From contig OX459110.1 in assembly GCA_949775045.1 (NCBI GenBank), positions 12,619,741-12,683,740 of the forward strand: 64,000 bases of DNA. Direction: 5' to 3'. Source of the stretch: Metridium senile. Lineage: Eukaryota; Cnidaria; Anthozoa; Actiniaria; Metridiidae. A program made the position numbers and the translations under genes. Below the pieces are notes generated by a model that saw nothing but the letters and a program-made list of their open reading frames with translations, searched no databases and had not been told where the DNA came from. Below are positions 23,328 through 63,762 of this stretch, in pieces (positions within the stretch are counted from its first letter, which is position 1; the number at the start of each line of letters is the position of its first letter).

Positions 23328-26300
23328 TTAACTTTGGGTCAACTTTGCCTCTGGCATAACTAACTTCTTGGCAATTTCGGAATGCAAAAATGCAGCATTG
23401 CTTCCTGGGGTAGCAGAGGTCATGGGCGAAAACGTGTGCTGTGAAGATACTTTCGGTAAAATGGGTGTCATCTGGTTGGGCGTGGTCATGATGGGTCGCG
23501 CCCCTGAGATGTTGGGTACAGATGATAGGGTCATTCGTGGTGTGAATGCTTGAGGTGGGGGTAGGTTGAGTATTGGTCTGGTAGACTTGCCATCTTGGGA
23601 TTGTACTTGGTTCTGTAGTAGTCCCTGTGCATTGAGTGAGCTGACAATGTTCATTGGCAGGGTGACAGCAGAAGGCTGTAGAGCTGCTGTACTTGCTTGC
23701 ATAATGTTACCAAAGCAGTTTGACATCCCTTCCCCTGCCGGCTGCATGGTAGTGCCAGATAGTTGATTTCCAGGCAAATTAGCATTATTGCACACCCCAG
23801 ATGACAACTGCCTTTGTGGCATGGTCAGGTAAATCGGCTGAGTTGTTGGCATTGAAGGCATTGAGCAGGTTGACATTTTCCATATTGACGGCAAATTAGC
23901 TGATGACAATGACACTAGTTTGACATTCCCAGAAGCGACATCGCTGGTAGTAGCAGGAACCACAGCAGTTTCACTCACATAGTTATTAACTAGTGGTGAA
24001 AGTCCCAAACTTTTAAAACTAGAAGATGTAGGGGAAGACTTGGTTGTTGGTACTTGCAGACCATTCAAGTGAGCAGGTATTTGCATACTGTGTACATATT
24101 GACGAAGTGGTTTAAGTGGGCTAATGTCAGCTATTAGACTAGCCTGTATTCCTACTGATGGATATAGCTTGTCAAATATATTAGGAGTATTAGTGTTCAT
24201 AATTTGTGGCTCATTTTTGGGAAACGCTTTATCTAATTCGTGCTCCATACGCTTCCATCTTTCATCTTCGAGCTGGAAGTCCTTCTGCTCTGCTAAGAGT
24301 TTTGCCTGCTTTTTTCTTTCTAACAGGATCTTTTGCTCTGGTGAGCCTTGTTTAAGTCCCTGGGGTTCTTGCTGGCTCTCTGTAGAAGGGGTTTTATTGC
24401 TCTTCTCATCGTTAAATGGCTTGAACGGAGAGGTAAAGGAATGCACAAATTTGTCATTGTTGGAGCTGCTGTCTTCGGAGTCCTCACTGCTTCGTCTTCG
24501 CTTGGGCATTGGAGCATCAATGTAGGCCTCACTGACGAATAGCGTTCTTCTACTTTTCTTGTCGTCAGGTGAGATTCCTTGTATAGTTGTGCAGGCAGAT
24601 AGCAACTGTGACATACGTGTTAAAAGTCAAGGAAAGTATTCTAATATAAAGAATGTCAAGTTGTGTTATAATAGACCGAATTGAAATATGGCATACTCTT
24701 ATTGTTCTTGACTGTCTAGCCTTGTGTTCACGTTGGAAAACAATAGAGTTTTCACATGTATGCGAGGCTGGGCAGTCAAGAAGAATTGTTATCCAAATTG
24801 GCCGCCATATTTCGATTCGGTGTATAAAATACTTGAATATAAGCAACAAGCCACATTATTACAGTTATGGTAAGTAGTAAAGGATATGATCTGGGTATTG
24901 TTCTTTAAGTTTCATCAATTCAGTGTGAAATTTGACAGAATCAGGACTTCTTGAGACAACATTGTTTGCTGAAAGAAAAGAAAAGTTATAATCATCAACA
25001 TGACATCCACAAAAAGTTTAAAAAATTGTTATTATTTACCTTTTATACCAATGATCTCCTGCACTGAATAACCATCTTCTTCACTACTACGAATATTCTC
25101 ACTCTCAGAAGATAGAACCTTCTTCTTACATGTCAGTACTCTATCAGATCTTGAACGAGGGAGTTTGTTCTTTGTTGTACCTCTGTCAGTCTTTGTAGCA
25201 CGAAGTTGCTGTTGGCTTGGACGGCGGCTTAAAAATCTACAACATGCAGCTGAAATGGAGCATGGTGACATTCATTGAGTTGATTATGGCAATGGTGGTG
25301 GTGGTGATGATGATAATTAAGATCATAACTAGTATGATGGCAGTGTTGGTGATGGTTGTAGTAAAAACATTTTTTTTAACATGTCAAAGATACAGTGGTA
25401 CCTCTATTAAGCGGCCACCCTTGGGACTTTCCAAAGTGGCCAATTAATAGAAGTTTTTTTTTGTGGCAGCTTAATAGAGGCTCACATGTTCATTTTTGCG
25501 GAGAGGGTAGAACCAGATAACCCAGAGGAAAATCCTTGTGTCACAGGATAGAAGAACACATCAAACAAACTCAACTAACATAAAATCCATGCCCGATCCG
25601 GGACTAGAATCTAGATTTCAGCAGTGAGAGGTGATTGGTAAGCCACTGTAATATAAGTAATGATGGTGTGAAAATGATGTTGAACTCACTTTCATCCTCA
25701 GGGTTTTTCTCAACAAGTGAGTTCTTTGACACTGTTGTCGTTTTAGGTTTAGATGATTCTTCTGCAAGAAAAGTAGTAAAACAAATGTGATTATGCATGC
25801 AAGTTTATGTAGATTTTACACCGGTAAGTTGAAATATGCATGCTACTTGGTAAAGGGTACAGAAATAAGTAATGTTTAACATGTGAAAATACTTGAAGAA
25901 AAAAGATTTACATGGATACCACCTAGATCTTGCTAGCCACAAGGGTTTACTTGTGGCTTGATAATATGAGTGCATGCTAATCAGAAGGGTAAATGCCATC
26001 TATTCCCTGCTTACTACTAGCGTTCACCAGTAGCTTAGTGGTTTGAGTGTTCAACCAACAACCAGGGGCCAGTTGTGCAAAGCCTGGATAAAGTTATCCA
26101 CTGGATAAGAGTCATCAAGGGTATAGAATTTGTATAGGTTTTATCCACTGGATAGGGATTTATCCGTTGGATAGCACTATTCAGGCTTTGTACAACTGGA
26201 AACCCCTCAAGATTAGGGTGTGATTCTCTCTTTATGAACTCATAATTCTTTTTTATGGATGATATTTTCACTTGACAATCATTACAAACTCCTCTACATT

Positions 26301-29300
26301 TGACACATTAAAAACAAATGTGATGAACTAATAAATACTAGCAAGCTTGCAAACATACTTGGCTGTTTGACTTCTATTTCTAGCTTGTCCAGATCCATAC
26401 CAATCCACCTAAAGCCTGGCTTTCTTCCACTTTGAATGTTGTGAATGTGGACTTTCTGAATGAGTTGAAGACTGGATAGGATGTTGGCTATGTCATAGAG
26501 ACGTCTTACTTTAGCTGTGAAGTGAACAGAAAAATAAGGATTTTTAGAAAATGTCTATGTGCTCTTTCATTGCTGACAAGCACAATATTGTTAGAAAAAT
26601 CTTATATAGTAATTTTTGTTAATGTAGTTATGTAACAATGGATTCAAGTCTCAGCTCTTGGGCAAAAACAAAAAACTTGGCCTGACAGCCTGGACTTGAA
26701 TCCATTGATTAAAATTATTTATAGGAGTTGGATGTAAGGTTGTAATTTGTACAATTTTTAGAATGATAAAACATACTTTTATATTTTGCCTTTCCCTCTT
26801 CTTGCTCATCAATCAAAAGATTTGCAGCATCATCTAGAGTTACTTGTCTTGACTGCAGGTAAGGAAATAAAATATGAAGATAGATTCAACTATGTAATAT
26901 TTTTGAATTAAATATTAAGCTTTCAACTTTCTATCTTTACCACCATCACCATTGCCACCATAATACAATAATGGTCTTCAGTATATACAAGTATACACAA
27001 TTCACAACCTCATAAGAATGTGCGCTCGCATTGGTTCTCTCTCGGGATATTAGACCATATCTACCGCGGAAGCTTGTGTGTCTTGTCAAGCTTTGTAATA
27101 TTATGCAATAGATTTTTATTTTATACAAGAATTTTCATTTCTTTTTTTTATTCGGTTGTGAATTGTGTATATATACAGATAGAAGACTTGTGGCTCGGTA
27201 AATATTAACCACTTCACCTTTGGCAAATAATAATAATATTGTTAATTATCGCCATCACCATCATGTAGTTACCTCAGATATCAAGAACATCATAAGAAAC
27301 TTTTGGCTCAAGACACCAAGAGATTTGTCCTTTCTGCAATAATCTGCCTCTGTGGAATTAAGAGAAATGTGTCAAAATCAGACAACTGTTCACAATCATG
27401 ATTAACAGATCACCAGGCAGAGAAATACAACAAAAGACAGACAGATTGACTGCTAGTTCTAGTAGTGTAATGTACTGAAGCTGTATCTAATTGTATGTAC
27501 TGAAGAGCATTTCTTAATGGTTGTGCAAGTACTTCTATACAAGATATAATACTCTTAACTTTATTAACCCGAGAATATAAACATTGTTTCCCACATAAAA
27601 GGGTTACATCATTACAAGTACCTTTCTGTTTTCTTGTCCAAGCAGACATCTCATCTTCATCATTATCAAACACACTTGAAAGACATCCCATTCCAGGTAG
27701 ATAGACTTTGGCATTTTTAGGTAACAGATGAGGCAGTTTCTCATTCTTTCCACCCTGTTGAAACAGAAGACTTTATAAGCTATTCCATTTAGGGGTATTA
27801 TTCTTTGTCAATTTTATACTGATTGTACAAGTTTAGTTTTTGTTTGATGTTGTTTTCTCCCTTGTCAAAAGAGTTACTGGTAGAGGGCTCTCTGGTTTTA
27901 CTCCCTCAGTAAAAATCAACATGTGAGTTTGTATGTTTAAAATATTGAATGTAGTAGTGGTGAGAGTAAGCAAGCCTAACGGAAGAGACCTGGTGCAGCT
28001 TGATGGTTGGTAAAACACATGTATTATTTTGCTTAGTGAGTTTCCCTCTAAACACTAAAAACCATTGGAACATTTGTGATGTCTGCAATACATACCTTGA
28101 GCTGACAGTACAAGTTACTTGAAGGATTCTCCTTGTTACTGGTCTTGCTTGAGAGGTTTTGCGCAGGGTTTTCTTTTTCTGATAGACCTCCTTTATTTGT
28201 AAAACCATGGGTCATTGCATAATGCTGTAAACAAAATAAAGATATACTTTAATTAATCACCAAGAAATAGACAGATAGATAGTTATATAAATTGTAAATT
28301 ATAGATACATCAAAGACAAGACATCACTTTAGCTGTTACTCAGAGTTCCACGCTTATGCTATAGACACATACTTAAATACACCTAATTTCATGAGCGTTG
28401 TCACGTGAAAAAAGAAAGAGTTAAGCTTGGGTGATCTTCTTTTGTCTTTTAAAATTAATTCCCTTCATAGCAAATTTCAAAAGTCAGGACAACGCTCTTG
28501 TAATTAGGTGTGTAAACACAGGAAGATGTCTTTAGAAACTTGTAAAGTCTATTAGTTATCAGCAATTAATTATAATCTGTAAATCTTTGAGATTCTTGAC
28601 CTAACCCAAGGAAAGGGAAGAACTAATATTTAGATTTTTGAAGATTGAGTAATCAGGCATGATAATATCATTAATTTAGTCGAGTTGTCTCTGATTTTCT
28701 GAATTTAAAAATCCAAACGTTTCAACCGAGGTACTACGGTCTTTATCAGTGGTCTAATGGTTGGCTGTATGCAAAATGCCAGTTGAATAGATTTTCGTAC
28801 ACCGTAGGGAATTGAATGTGTTCATTCATTGTGTTTTTAACACGCTTCGAGTGCCAAGCCTCTAAAAATAATATTTTGTTCCAATCGCTTTCACGGTCAA
28901 TGATTTCAGTGTTTTTTAAGTCCACTGAATGGTTGTTTTTTGAGCAATGATCAGCTAGGATGGAATTGCAGTCCAATGTAAAGATGGCTTTTTCATGTTC
29001 TTTAAGTCTTGTTTTAAGGGCACGTGATGTTTGTCCGACGTAGACACTCTCACAGTCTAAACATTTGATCTTGTAGATCACGCCAGATTGGAGGTCTTTT
29101 GTTATTCTATCTTTAGGTTTCTTCAAGATAGATGCGATGGTGCGTACAGGTTTATGGGCAACTTTGACATCAAACTTCTTTAGCGTCCTGGTTATTTTCT
29201 CTGATACTCCATTAATATAGGGGAGTACTACGCAGCCACGGGTGTGTTGTTGCTGTTGTTGTTGTTGTCGATGTTGTTCTTGTTCGTTTCTTAGTTTAGA

Positions 29301-31231
29301 AGATCTTTTAGCATCTCTCAGAAAGGGATTAGGGTAACCGTTGGTGTATAGAGTGTTAAACACATTAGACCACTGATGAAGACCGTAGTACCTCGGTTGA
29401 AACGTTTGGATTTTTAAATTCAGAAAATCAGAGACAACACGACTAAATTAATAATAATATTTAGATATTAGGTACAATTACCTTGAGTTTAGCAAGAGTT
29501 TGTGGTAGTTTGGTCTTTCCATGCCACATGTATCTGTTTTTAGCAAATCTACTGATGACCTCTACACTCTCTAAGACATTTACTATATCATAGATTCTTC
29601 TTCTTTCTACACCTAGAAAACAGCCACAAATAGTATTAGACTATCATCATCATTACAATCATTAACATCACTGTCATTATATTATAACTAACACTTTCAT
29701 TATAATCATCATTTAGAGTGAATGCTTTGCACTCCAGGTGTAAGTAATGATGGCGAATTGTGATCATTTTGGTGTGTGTAGTCTTGAGAAAAACTGTTGA
29801 AGTTTTGGAATGGAACCAGGTGTAAGTGATAATGGTGAATTGTGATTATTTTGACGTATGTAGGCTTGAGAAAGATTGTTGATATTGGTGTTTGCATGGT
29901 TTGGACTTAGATGTTAGTGATGATGGTAAATTGTGATCATTTTGGTGTATGTAGTCTTGAGAAAAACTGTTGATGTTTGCATGGAATGGACCCAGGTGTA
30001 AGTGATGATGGTGAATTGTGATCATTTTTGAGTACATAGTCTTGAGAAAGACTGATGATGTTGGTGTTAGGATAGTTTGAAACCAGGTGTTATTTTTAAG
30101 TTCAAGTATCTTTCTAAACATGCACTTACTTAAATCTTTGGCAACTTCATCTAAACTGATTTCAATTCTTTGATCTGGTAAAGGATTCTCTGGGTACTTG
30201 GCAAGAAACCTTTTTAAAAAATAATATCATGAAATTATTAGTAAAACAAACCTAATTTACATAAAATTATTATTGATAAGGTATTAATATATGCATATTG
30301 TCTGGGGTGACAATCTTGCCCCCACCCTTCCCTGCAGGGGATCTAGCTGGCTGTTATTTTGGAGGGAAAGTTCATAGAAATTCACATGGTTTGACAAATT
30401 GATTTCAGCTAAAGCTAATTGATTTCAATGCATATTTCTAAAATTCTAGCTAATTATTGTTGATATATATTGATAGTTAGAGCTAAGGTCAACGATCAAA
30501 GCTACCAAACTCGCGCCAAAACAACCAAGTTAATTATAAATTCAAACAAATGGCGGCAAATGTAGTGTACAAGTAACGCCACCATTGCTACTAGAGCGTT
30601 ACCTCTGACACAGCAACCCAAGAGATTTATCCTTTCGACTAATCACCATCTTTTCTGAGCCATCTTGAGTATTTAGATGAACATAATTTCCATTACGAAA
30701 GACTACTTTAGAATCAAATATAGGTAGAGCGAACGAAGGTACTACACAAGGGTTGTTGTTTGGGCTTGGTGGCTCAGACTCGCCGGAGTCAGTAAACAGC
30801 TCGCGTTTCTTGCTCTCTCGGTCTCTAATTGCTGGACTTGCTGCGCTGACAAGCATTTTAAGATTCGCTGTAGGCGTAAGAGGCTCGTCTGTTGAAGAAG
30901 AATGTGTATTTCCTTGGTTTTTCGTCGGTTTTGGCGGTGTTGCAGGCACGAGTGAGTGATAACTGTCCCGCTGAAAATCATGTGATTTTGAGGCCAATAA
31001 AGCGATCGAGTTCTCTGTCATTGCAATATCTGAGTCTAAGGCATCTGATTTAGGATCTCTGTTTATGTTTAATTCTTTTTCTCGTGTCATTATCGGGCTA
31101 GAGCTGCAGTTTGAAGTTATGGCTGGGATATCTGCTAACGAAGGATGTCTACTAAAAGATCTATCAGGGCTACTGTTAATACTTTGATCGGCTTCTGGAT
31201 CTTGGCATCTTTCTGGCAGCAAGGTCTTCAT
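23328..31231 (-). CDS. E2F7/E2F8-like: Atypical E2F transcription factor (E2F7/E2F8 type)
   Basis: Twelve exons, all frames joining, 1020 residues: 31231-30603, 30209-30130, 29612-29482, 28224-28096, 27754-27622, 27349-27273, 26852-26777, 26514-26359, 25761-25690, 25249-25040, 24968-24888, 24616-23328. Two E2F winged-helix domains and no dimerisation or Rb-binding region define the atypical E2Fs, which bind DNA without DP and repress cell-cycle genes. Domain 1 (about 198-275) has [18 protein letters not shown] and [13 protein letters not shown] (240-252). Domain 2 (about 374-460) has [18 protein letters not shown] and [13 protein letters not shown] (421-433). RRxYD is the family's DNA-contact motif. 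The N-terminus is Ser/Pro-rich with several SP/TP sites. The 428-residue last-exon tail is low in complexity, with a basic KRRR stretch near its start. Slightly longer than the vertebrate proteins. Intron 11 is U12-type. Start: first ATG of the exon 1 frame. Confidence 0.93.
24617..24887 (-). other. U12-type AT-AC intron (E2F-like gene, intron 11)
   Basis: No GT donor can join exon 11: its frame meets TAA before any usable GT. On the minus strand the exon reads CCAGATC, then ATATCCTTT, the exact minor-spliceosome 5' site. Near the 3' end TTCCTTGAC is a perfect U12 branch site, with the branch A 10 nt from the terminal AC (TTTTAACAC). Joining C to GT restores an Arg codon and the frame of exon 12. 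A hairpin MITE (24676-24820) sits inside the intron. Confidence 0.85.
24676..24820. mobile_element. Hairpin MITE inside the AT-AC intron
   Basis: Arms CCGAATTGAAATATGGC and GCCATATTTCGATTCGG are inverted repeats, continuing through TTGTTCTTGACTG / CAGTCAAGAAGAA. No coding capacity. Confidence 0.75.
25396..25660 (-). mobile_element. Pogo-like hairpin MITE joined to a truncated SINE A
   Basis: About 25393-25481 begins TACAGTGGTACCTCTATTAA and ends GCAGCTTAATAGAGG, a hairpin with a Tc1/pogo-like CAGTGG terminus whose outer right end is missing. It continues directly into a minus-strand family A SINE lacking its 3' tail (about 25482-25645). In E2F-like intron 9. Confidence 0.6.
26068..26203. mobile_element. 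Hairpin MITE with GGCCAGTTGTGCAAAGCC ends
   Basis: The left end and GGCTTTGTACAACTGG at the right are inverted. The interior repeats TTATCCACTGGATA. In E2F-like intron 8. Confidence 0.65.
27874..27975 (+). mobile_element. SINE A fragment
   Basis: Matches the 3' half of SINE A (TCTGGTTTTACTCCCTC, AAAATCAACATGTGAG, GTAGTGGTGAGAG). In E2F-like intron 4; diverged. Confidence 0.5.
28379..28511. mobile_element. Hairpin MITE with ACACCTAATT ends
   Basis: ACACCTAATTTCATGAGCG at the left pairs with CGCTCTTGTAATTAGGTGT at the right, and GTTGTC/GACAAC extends the arms. In E2F-like intron 3. Confidence 0.7.
28670..29452 (-). mobile_element. Penelope-like element remnant with GIY-YIG domain and inverted ends
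   Basis: A 205-residue minus-strand frame (29363-28746) holds [11 protein letters not shown]...[16 protein letters not shown], the GIY-YIG nuclease signature with a Cys pair, preceded by a glutamine repeat and a [13 protein letters not shown] stretch. That order is the C-terminus of Penelope-like retroelements; the RT is missing. The unit is bounded by inverted repeats of about 85-90 bp (28670-28757 and 29363-29452). Both carry a hammerhead-ribozyme-like core: CTGATGA...GAAACGTT on the plus strand at 29373-29406, and CTGATAA...GAAAC on the minus strand (28749-28719). It sits in intron 3 of the E2F-like gene, on the same strand. Confidence 0.8.
29700..30110. repeat. Diverged tandem repeat in E2F-like intron 2
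   Basis: About four to five units of 80-90 bp sharing CCAGGTGTAAGTGATGATGG, TGAATTGTGATCATTTT and TAGTCTTGAGAAA. The unit resembles a GT-rich simple repeat that expanded. Confidence 0.7.
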
Positions 31232-32004
31232 TTATAAATATGAGAATCTGTGTAAAAGAATTAGTATTTTTTTAGTGAGAAAACTTGGATTTAGATCCTA
31301 TCAAGTGTTGTTAATTTCTACGCGCGAAGATGACTGGTGGTCGATTGACCGGTTATATTCTTACATTACAATTAGAAAAAAATAATTACATTTAGACAAA
31401 AATACACATACAAGATCAATGATAATTAACTAAATGACAAATTAAAGCATTTTGTGGCTCTTGAAGAAATAGGTTTAAGATATAAATGTGTAGGTTTAAC
31501 AAACCAGCAACGAGTTCCCGCGAGACACCTCATCGGCAGACATCAATACTCACCTTAATTTTTCGGATAAAAACCCAATAAAATATGCTAAAAATCACAC
31601 AGCTGGTTCTTGGAGACGTTACGAACGTATTTCTGCAATTTCAGCTGAGTAGAGGCAATATTTTCGTGCAAAATGGCGATTATAATTCTCTAGAGTATGG
31701 AGTGTGAACTTCAAATCGGTTGTGAATTTTTTGGCGCGTTCAATTTACGCGGGTTTCAGTGACAGGAGCTGTTCAAAAATATTGACCAATCAGAATCGAG
31801 AAATAGAGTCACATGACAAAATAAGGCGCTAATGATCAAATAACTCACTCCAAATGGACCAATCAACAACCACTATTTCCACCACGTGGTTATTTTCAAA
31901 TGCAAATCAGATTTGATCACGTGCATTCTTCTAGTTTCTTGTCTCTTGTCGGTTTTGAAAGTAGACAGGGCTACCAAGCCAGCACGTTTCCGCGAAGATT
32001 CAAA
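31232..32004. promoter_or_regulatory. Head-to-head promoter region, E2F-like gene / NUP205
   Basis: 773 bp separate the two start codons. Visible motifs: E2F consensus TTTGGCGC (31730-31737), a near-consensus GTTCCCGC (31513-31520), CCAATCA boxes near 31786 and 31858, and a CACGTG E-box near 31884. The NUP205 start codon lies in AAAATGGCGGC, a YY1-like ATGGCGGC context common at animal housekeeping starts. No TATA box is clear. Shared control is inference. Confidence 0.55.
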
Positions 32005-60228
<28,224 letters not shown>

Positions 60229-60439
60229 GTAATACCAGATTATAATTATTATTTTTTGCATAACTATGAATCATAGTTATTCATTATTGTTGTCATTTGA
60301 ATCCTCATAATCGTTATCAATCCTTCCTGTGTTTTTATCATCATCATCTGCATCACATGACCATGATCATTACCATCATTGTTATCATCTTTGTTTCCAC
60401 TCATGATTCTCACTGCCATGATTACAACCTTACTATTAT

Positions 60440-63400
60440 TATATTCATCATCATCATCATCAATAACATTATTGTCATCATCAATAACATTATTGTCATC
60501 ATCATCATCATCATCATCAATAACATTATTGTCATCATCATCATCATATTCATCAATAACATTATTGTCATCATCATCATCATCATCAACATTATTGTCA
60601 TCATCATCATCATCATCAATAACATTATTGTCATCATCATCATCATCATCAATAACATTATTGTCATCATCATCATCATCATCAATAACATTATTGTCAT
60701 CATCATCATCATCATCAATAACATTATTGTCATCATCATCATCATCAATAACATTGTTGTCATCATCAATAACATTATTGTCATCATCAATAACATTATT
60801 GTCATCATCATCATCATCAATAACATTATTGTCATCATCATCATCATCATCAATAACATTATTGTCATCATCAATAACATTATTGTCATCATCAATAACA
60901 TTATTGTCATCATCATCATCATCAATAACATTATTGTCATCATCATCATCATCAATAACATTATTGTCATCATCATCATCATCAATAACATTATTGTCAT
61001 CATCATCATCATCAATAACATTATTGTCATCATCATCATCATCATCAATAACATTATTGTCATCATCATCATCATCATCAATAACATTATTGTCATCATC
61101 ATCATCATCATCAATAACATTATTGTCATCATCATCATCATCATCAATAACATTATTGTCATCATCATCATCATCAATAACATTGTTGTCATCATCAATA
61201 ACATTATTGTCATCATCAATAACATTATTGTCATCATCATCATCATCAATAACATTATTGTCATCATCATCATCATCATCAATAACATTATTGTCATCAT
61301 CAATAACATTATTGTCATCATCAATAACATTATTGTCATCATCATCATCATCAATAACATTATTGTCATCATCATCATCATCAATAACATTATTGTCATC
61401 ATCATCATCATCATCATCAATAACATTATTGTCATCATCATCATCATATTCATCAATAACATTATTGTCATCATCATCATCATCAACATTATTGTCATCA
61501 TCATCATCATCATCAATAACATTATTGTCATCATCATCATCATCATCAATAACATTATTGTCATCATCATCATCATCATCAATAACATTATTGTCATCAT
61601 CATCATCATCATCAATAACATTATTGTCATCATCATCATCATCAATAACATTGTTGTCATCATCAATAACATTATTGTCATCATCAATAACATTATTGTC
61701 ATCATCATCATCATCAATAACATTATTGTCATCATCATCATCATCATCAATAACATTATTGTCATCATCAATAACATTATTGTCATCATCAATAACATTA
61801 TTGTCATCATCATCATCATCAATAACATTATTGTCATCATCATCATCATCAATAACATTATTGTCATCATCATCATCATCAATAACATTATTGTCATCAT
61901 CATCATCATCAATAACATTATTGTCATCATCATCATCATCAATAACATTATTGTCATCATCATCATCATCATCAATAACATTATTGTCATCATCATCATC
62001 ATCATCAATAACATTATTGTCATCATCATCATCATCATCAATAACATTATTGTCATCATCATCATCATCATCAATAACATTATTGTCATCATCATCATCA
62101 TCAATAACATTGTTGTCATCATCAATAACATTATTGTCATCATCAATAACATTATTGTCATCATCATCATCATCAATAACATTATTGTCATCATCATCAT
62201 CATCATCAATAACATTATTGTCATCATCAATAACATTATTGTCATCATCAATAACATTATTGTCATCATCATCATCATCAATAACATTATTGTCATCATC
62301 ATCATCATCAATAACATTATTGTCATCATCATCATCATCAATAACATTATTGTCATCATCATCATCATCAATAACATTATTGTCATCATCAATAACATTA
62401 TTGTCATCATCATCATCATCATCATCAATAACATTATTGTCATCATCATCATCATCAATAACATTATTGTCATCATCAATAACATTATTGTCATCATCAT
62501 CATCATCATCAATAACATTATTGTCATCATCAATAACATTATTGTCATCATCATCATCATCATCAATAACATTATTGTCATCATCAATAACATTATTGTC
62601 ATCATCATCATCAATAACATTATTGTCATCATCATCATCATCAATAACATTATTGTCATCATCATCATCATCATCAATAACATTATTGTCATCATCAATA
62701 ACATTATTGTCATCATCATCATCATCATCAATAACATTATTGTCATCATCAATAACATTATTGTCATCATCATCATCATCATCATCAATAACATTATTGT
62801 CATCATCAATAACATTATTGTCATCATCATCATCATCAATAACATTATTGTCATCATCATCATCATCAATAACATTATTGTCATCATCATCAACATTATT
62901 GTCATCATCATCATCATCATCATCATCAATAACATTATTGTCATCATCATCATCATCAATAACATTATTGTCATCATCATCATCATCAATAACATTATTG
63001 TCATCATCATCATCATCAATAACATTATTGTCATCATCATCAACATTATTGTCATCATCATCATCATCAATAACATTATTGTCATCATCATCATCATCAA
63101 CATTATTGTCATCATGATCATCATCAATAACATTATTGTCATCATCAATAACATTATTGTCATCATCATCATCATCAATAACATTATTGTCATCATCAAT
63201 AACATTATTGTCATCATCAATAACATTATTGTCATCATCATCATCATCAATAACATTATTGTCATCATCAATAACATTATTGTCATCATCATCATCATCA
63301 TCAACATTATTGTCATCATGATCATCATCAATAACATTATTGTCATCATGATCATCATCAATAACATTATTGTCATCATCATCATCATCAATAACATTGT

Positions 63401-63503
63401 TGTCATCATGATCATCATCAATAACATTATTGTCATCATCATCATCATCAATAACATTGTTGTCATCATGATCATCATCAATAACATTGTTGTCATCATC
63501 ATC
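60440..63503. repeat. Giant (TCA)n + ATAACATTATTG minisatellite
   Basis: More than 3 kb of (TCA)2-8 followed by ATAACATTATTG, repeated roughly a hundred times. GTTG variants near 60753, 61182, 61651 and 62109 are spaced about 430-470 bp, and the rare ATATTCATCAATAAC variant recurs 901 bp apart (60547 and 61448), so higher-order duplication is visible. TCATGATCATC variants mark the last 400 bp. Three frames stay open only because units are multiples of 3. It lies in the last visible NUP205 intron. Confidence 0.97.
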
Positions 63504-63676
63504 TAGCCTCCTCCGCAGGCAACTCTTTTCCTATTATTTCCGTTTTGGGCTTCCTGTGTTAACTACATGGTAGGACGCGAGGAGACTGGAAGCTAATAAG
63601 AGGATTCGTTGACACAGGAAGCCCAGAAATCCGAAAAATCCGATAACTTGGGAAGGGATGCCTGCGGAGGAGGCTA
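63504..63676. mobile_element. 173-bp hairpin MITE inserted in the minisatellite
   Basis: TAGCCTCCTCCGCAGGCA and TGCCTGCGGAGGAGGCTA are perfect 18-bp inverted ends; GGGCTTCCTGTGTTAAC pairs further in. ATC triplets flank both sides, so a target duplication cannot be measured. Confidence 0.85.
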
Positions 63677-63762
63677 ATCATCATCATAGTCAACAATAAT
63701 AATAATAATAATAAATCTTTATTGGGTATCAAATAAAGCAGAGATTTTTTCCAATCTGGCAA
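63677..63762 (-). mobile_element. Short retroelement 3' end with (TTA)n tail
   Basis: On the minus strand GCCAGATTGG...CTTTATTTG...CCCAATAAAGATT runs into TTA repeats, like the end of a retroposon whose body is missing. It sits between the MITE and the resumed minisatellite. Confidence 0.5.

Noticed and set aside
24124..24525. 133-codon plus-strand frame
   Set aside because: Antisense shadow of the last exon of the E2F-like gene.
60297..63506. Open frames of about 900-1070 codons on both strands
   Set aside because: They are translations of the TCA/ATAACATTATTG minisatellite. Units are multiples of 3 without stops, so several frames stay open at once; composition is only Ile/Asn/Val, Ser/Leu/Thr or Met/Leu.
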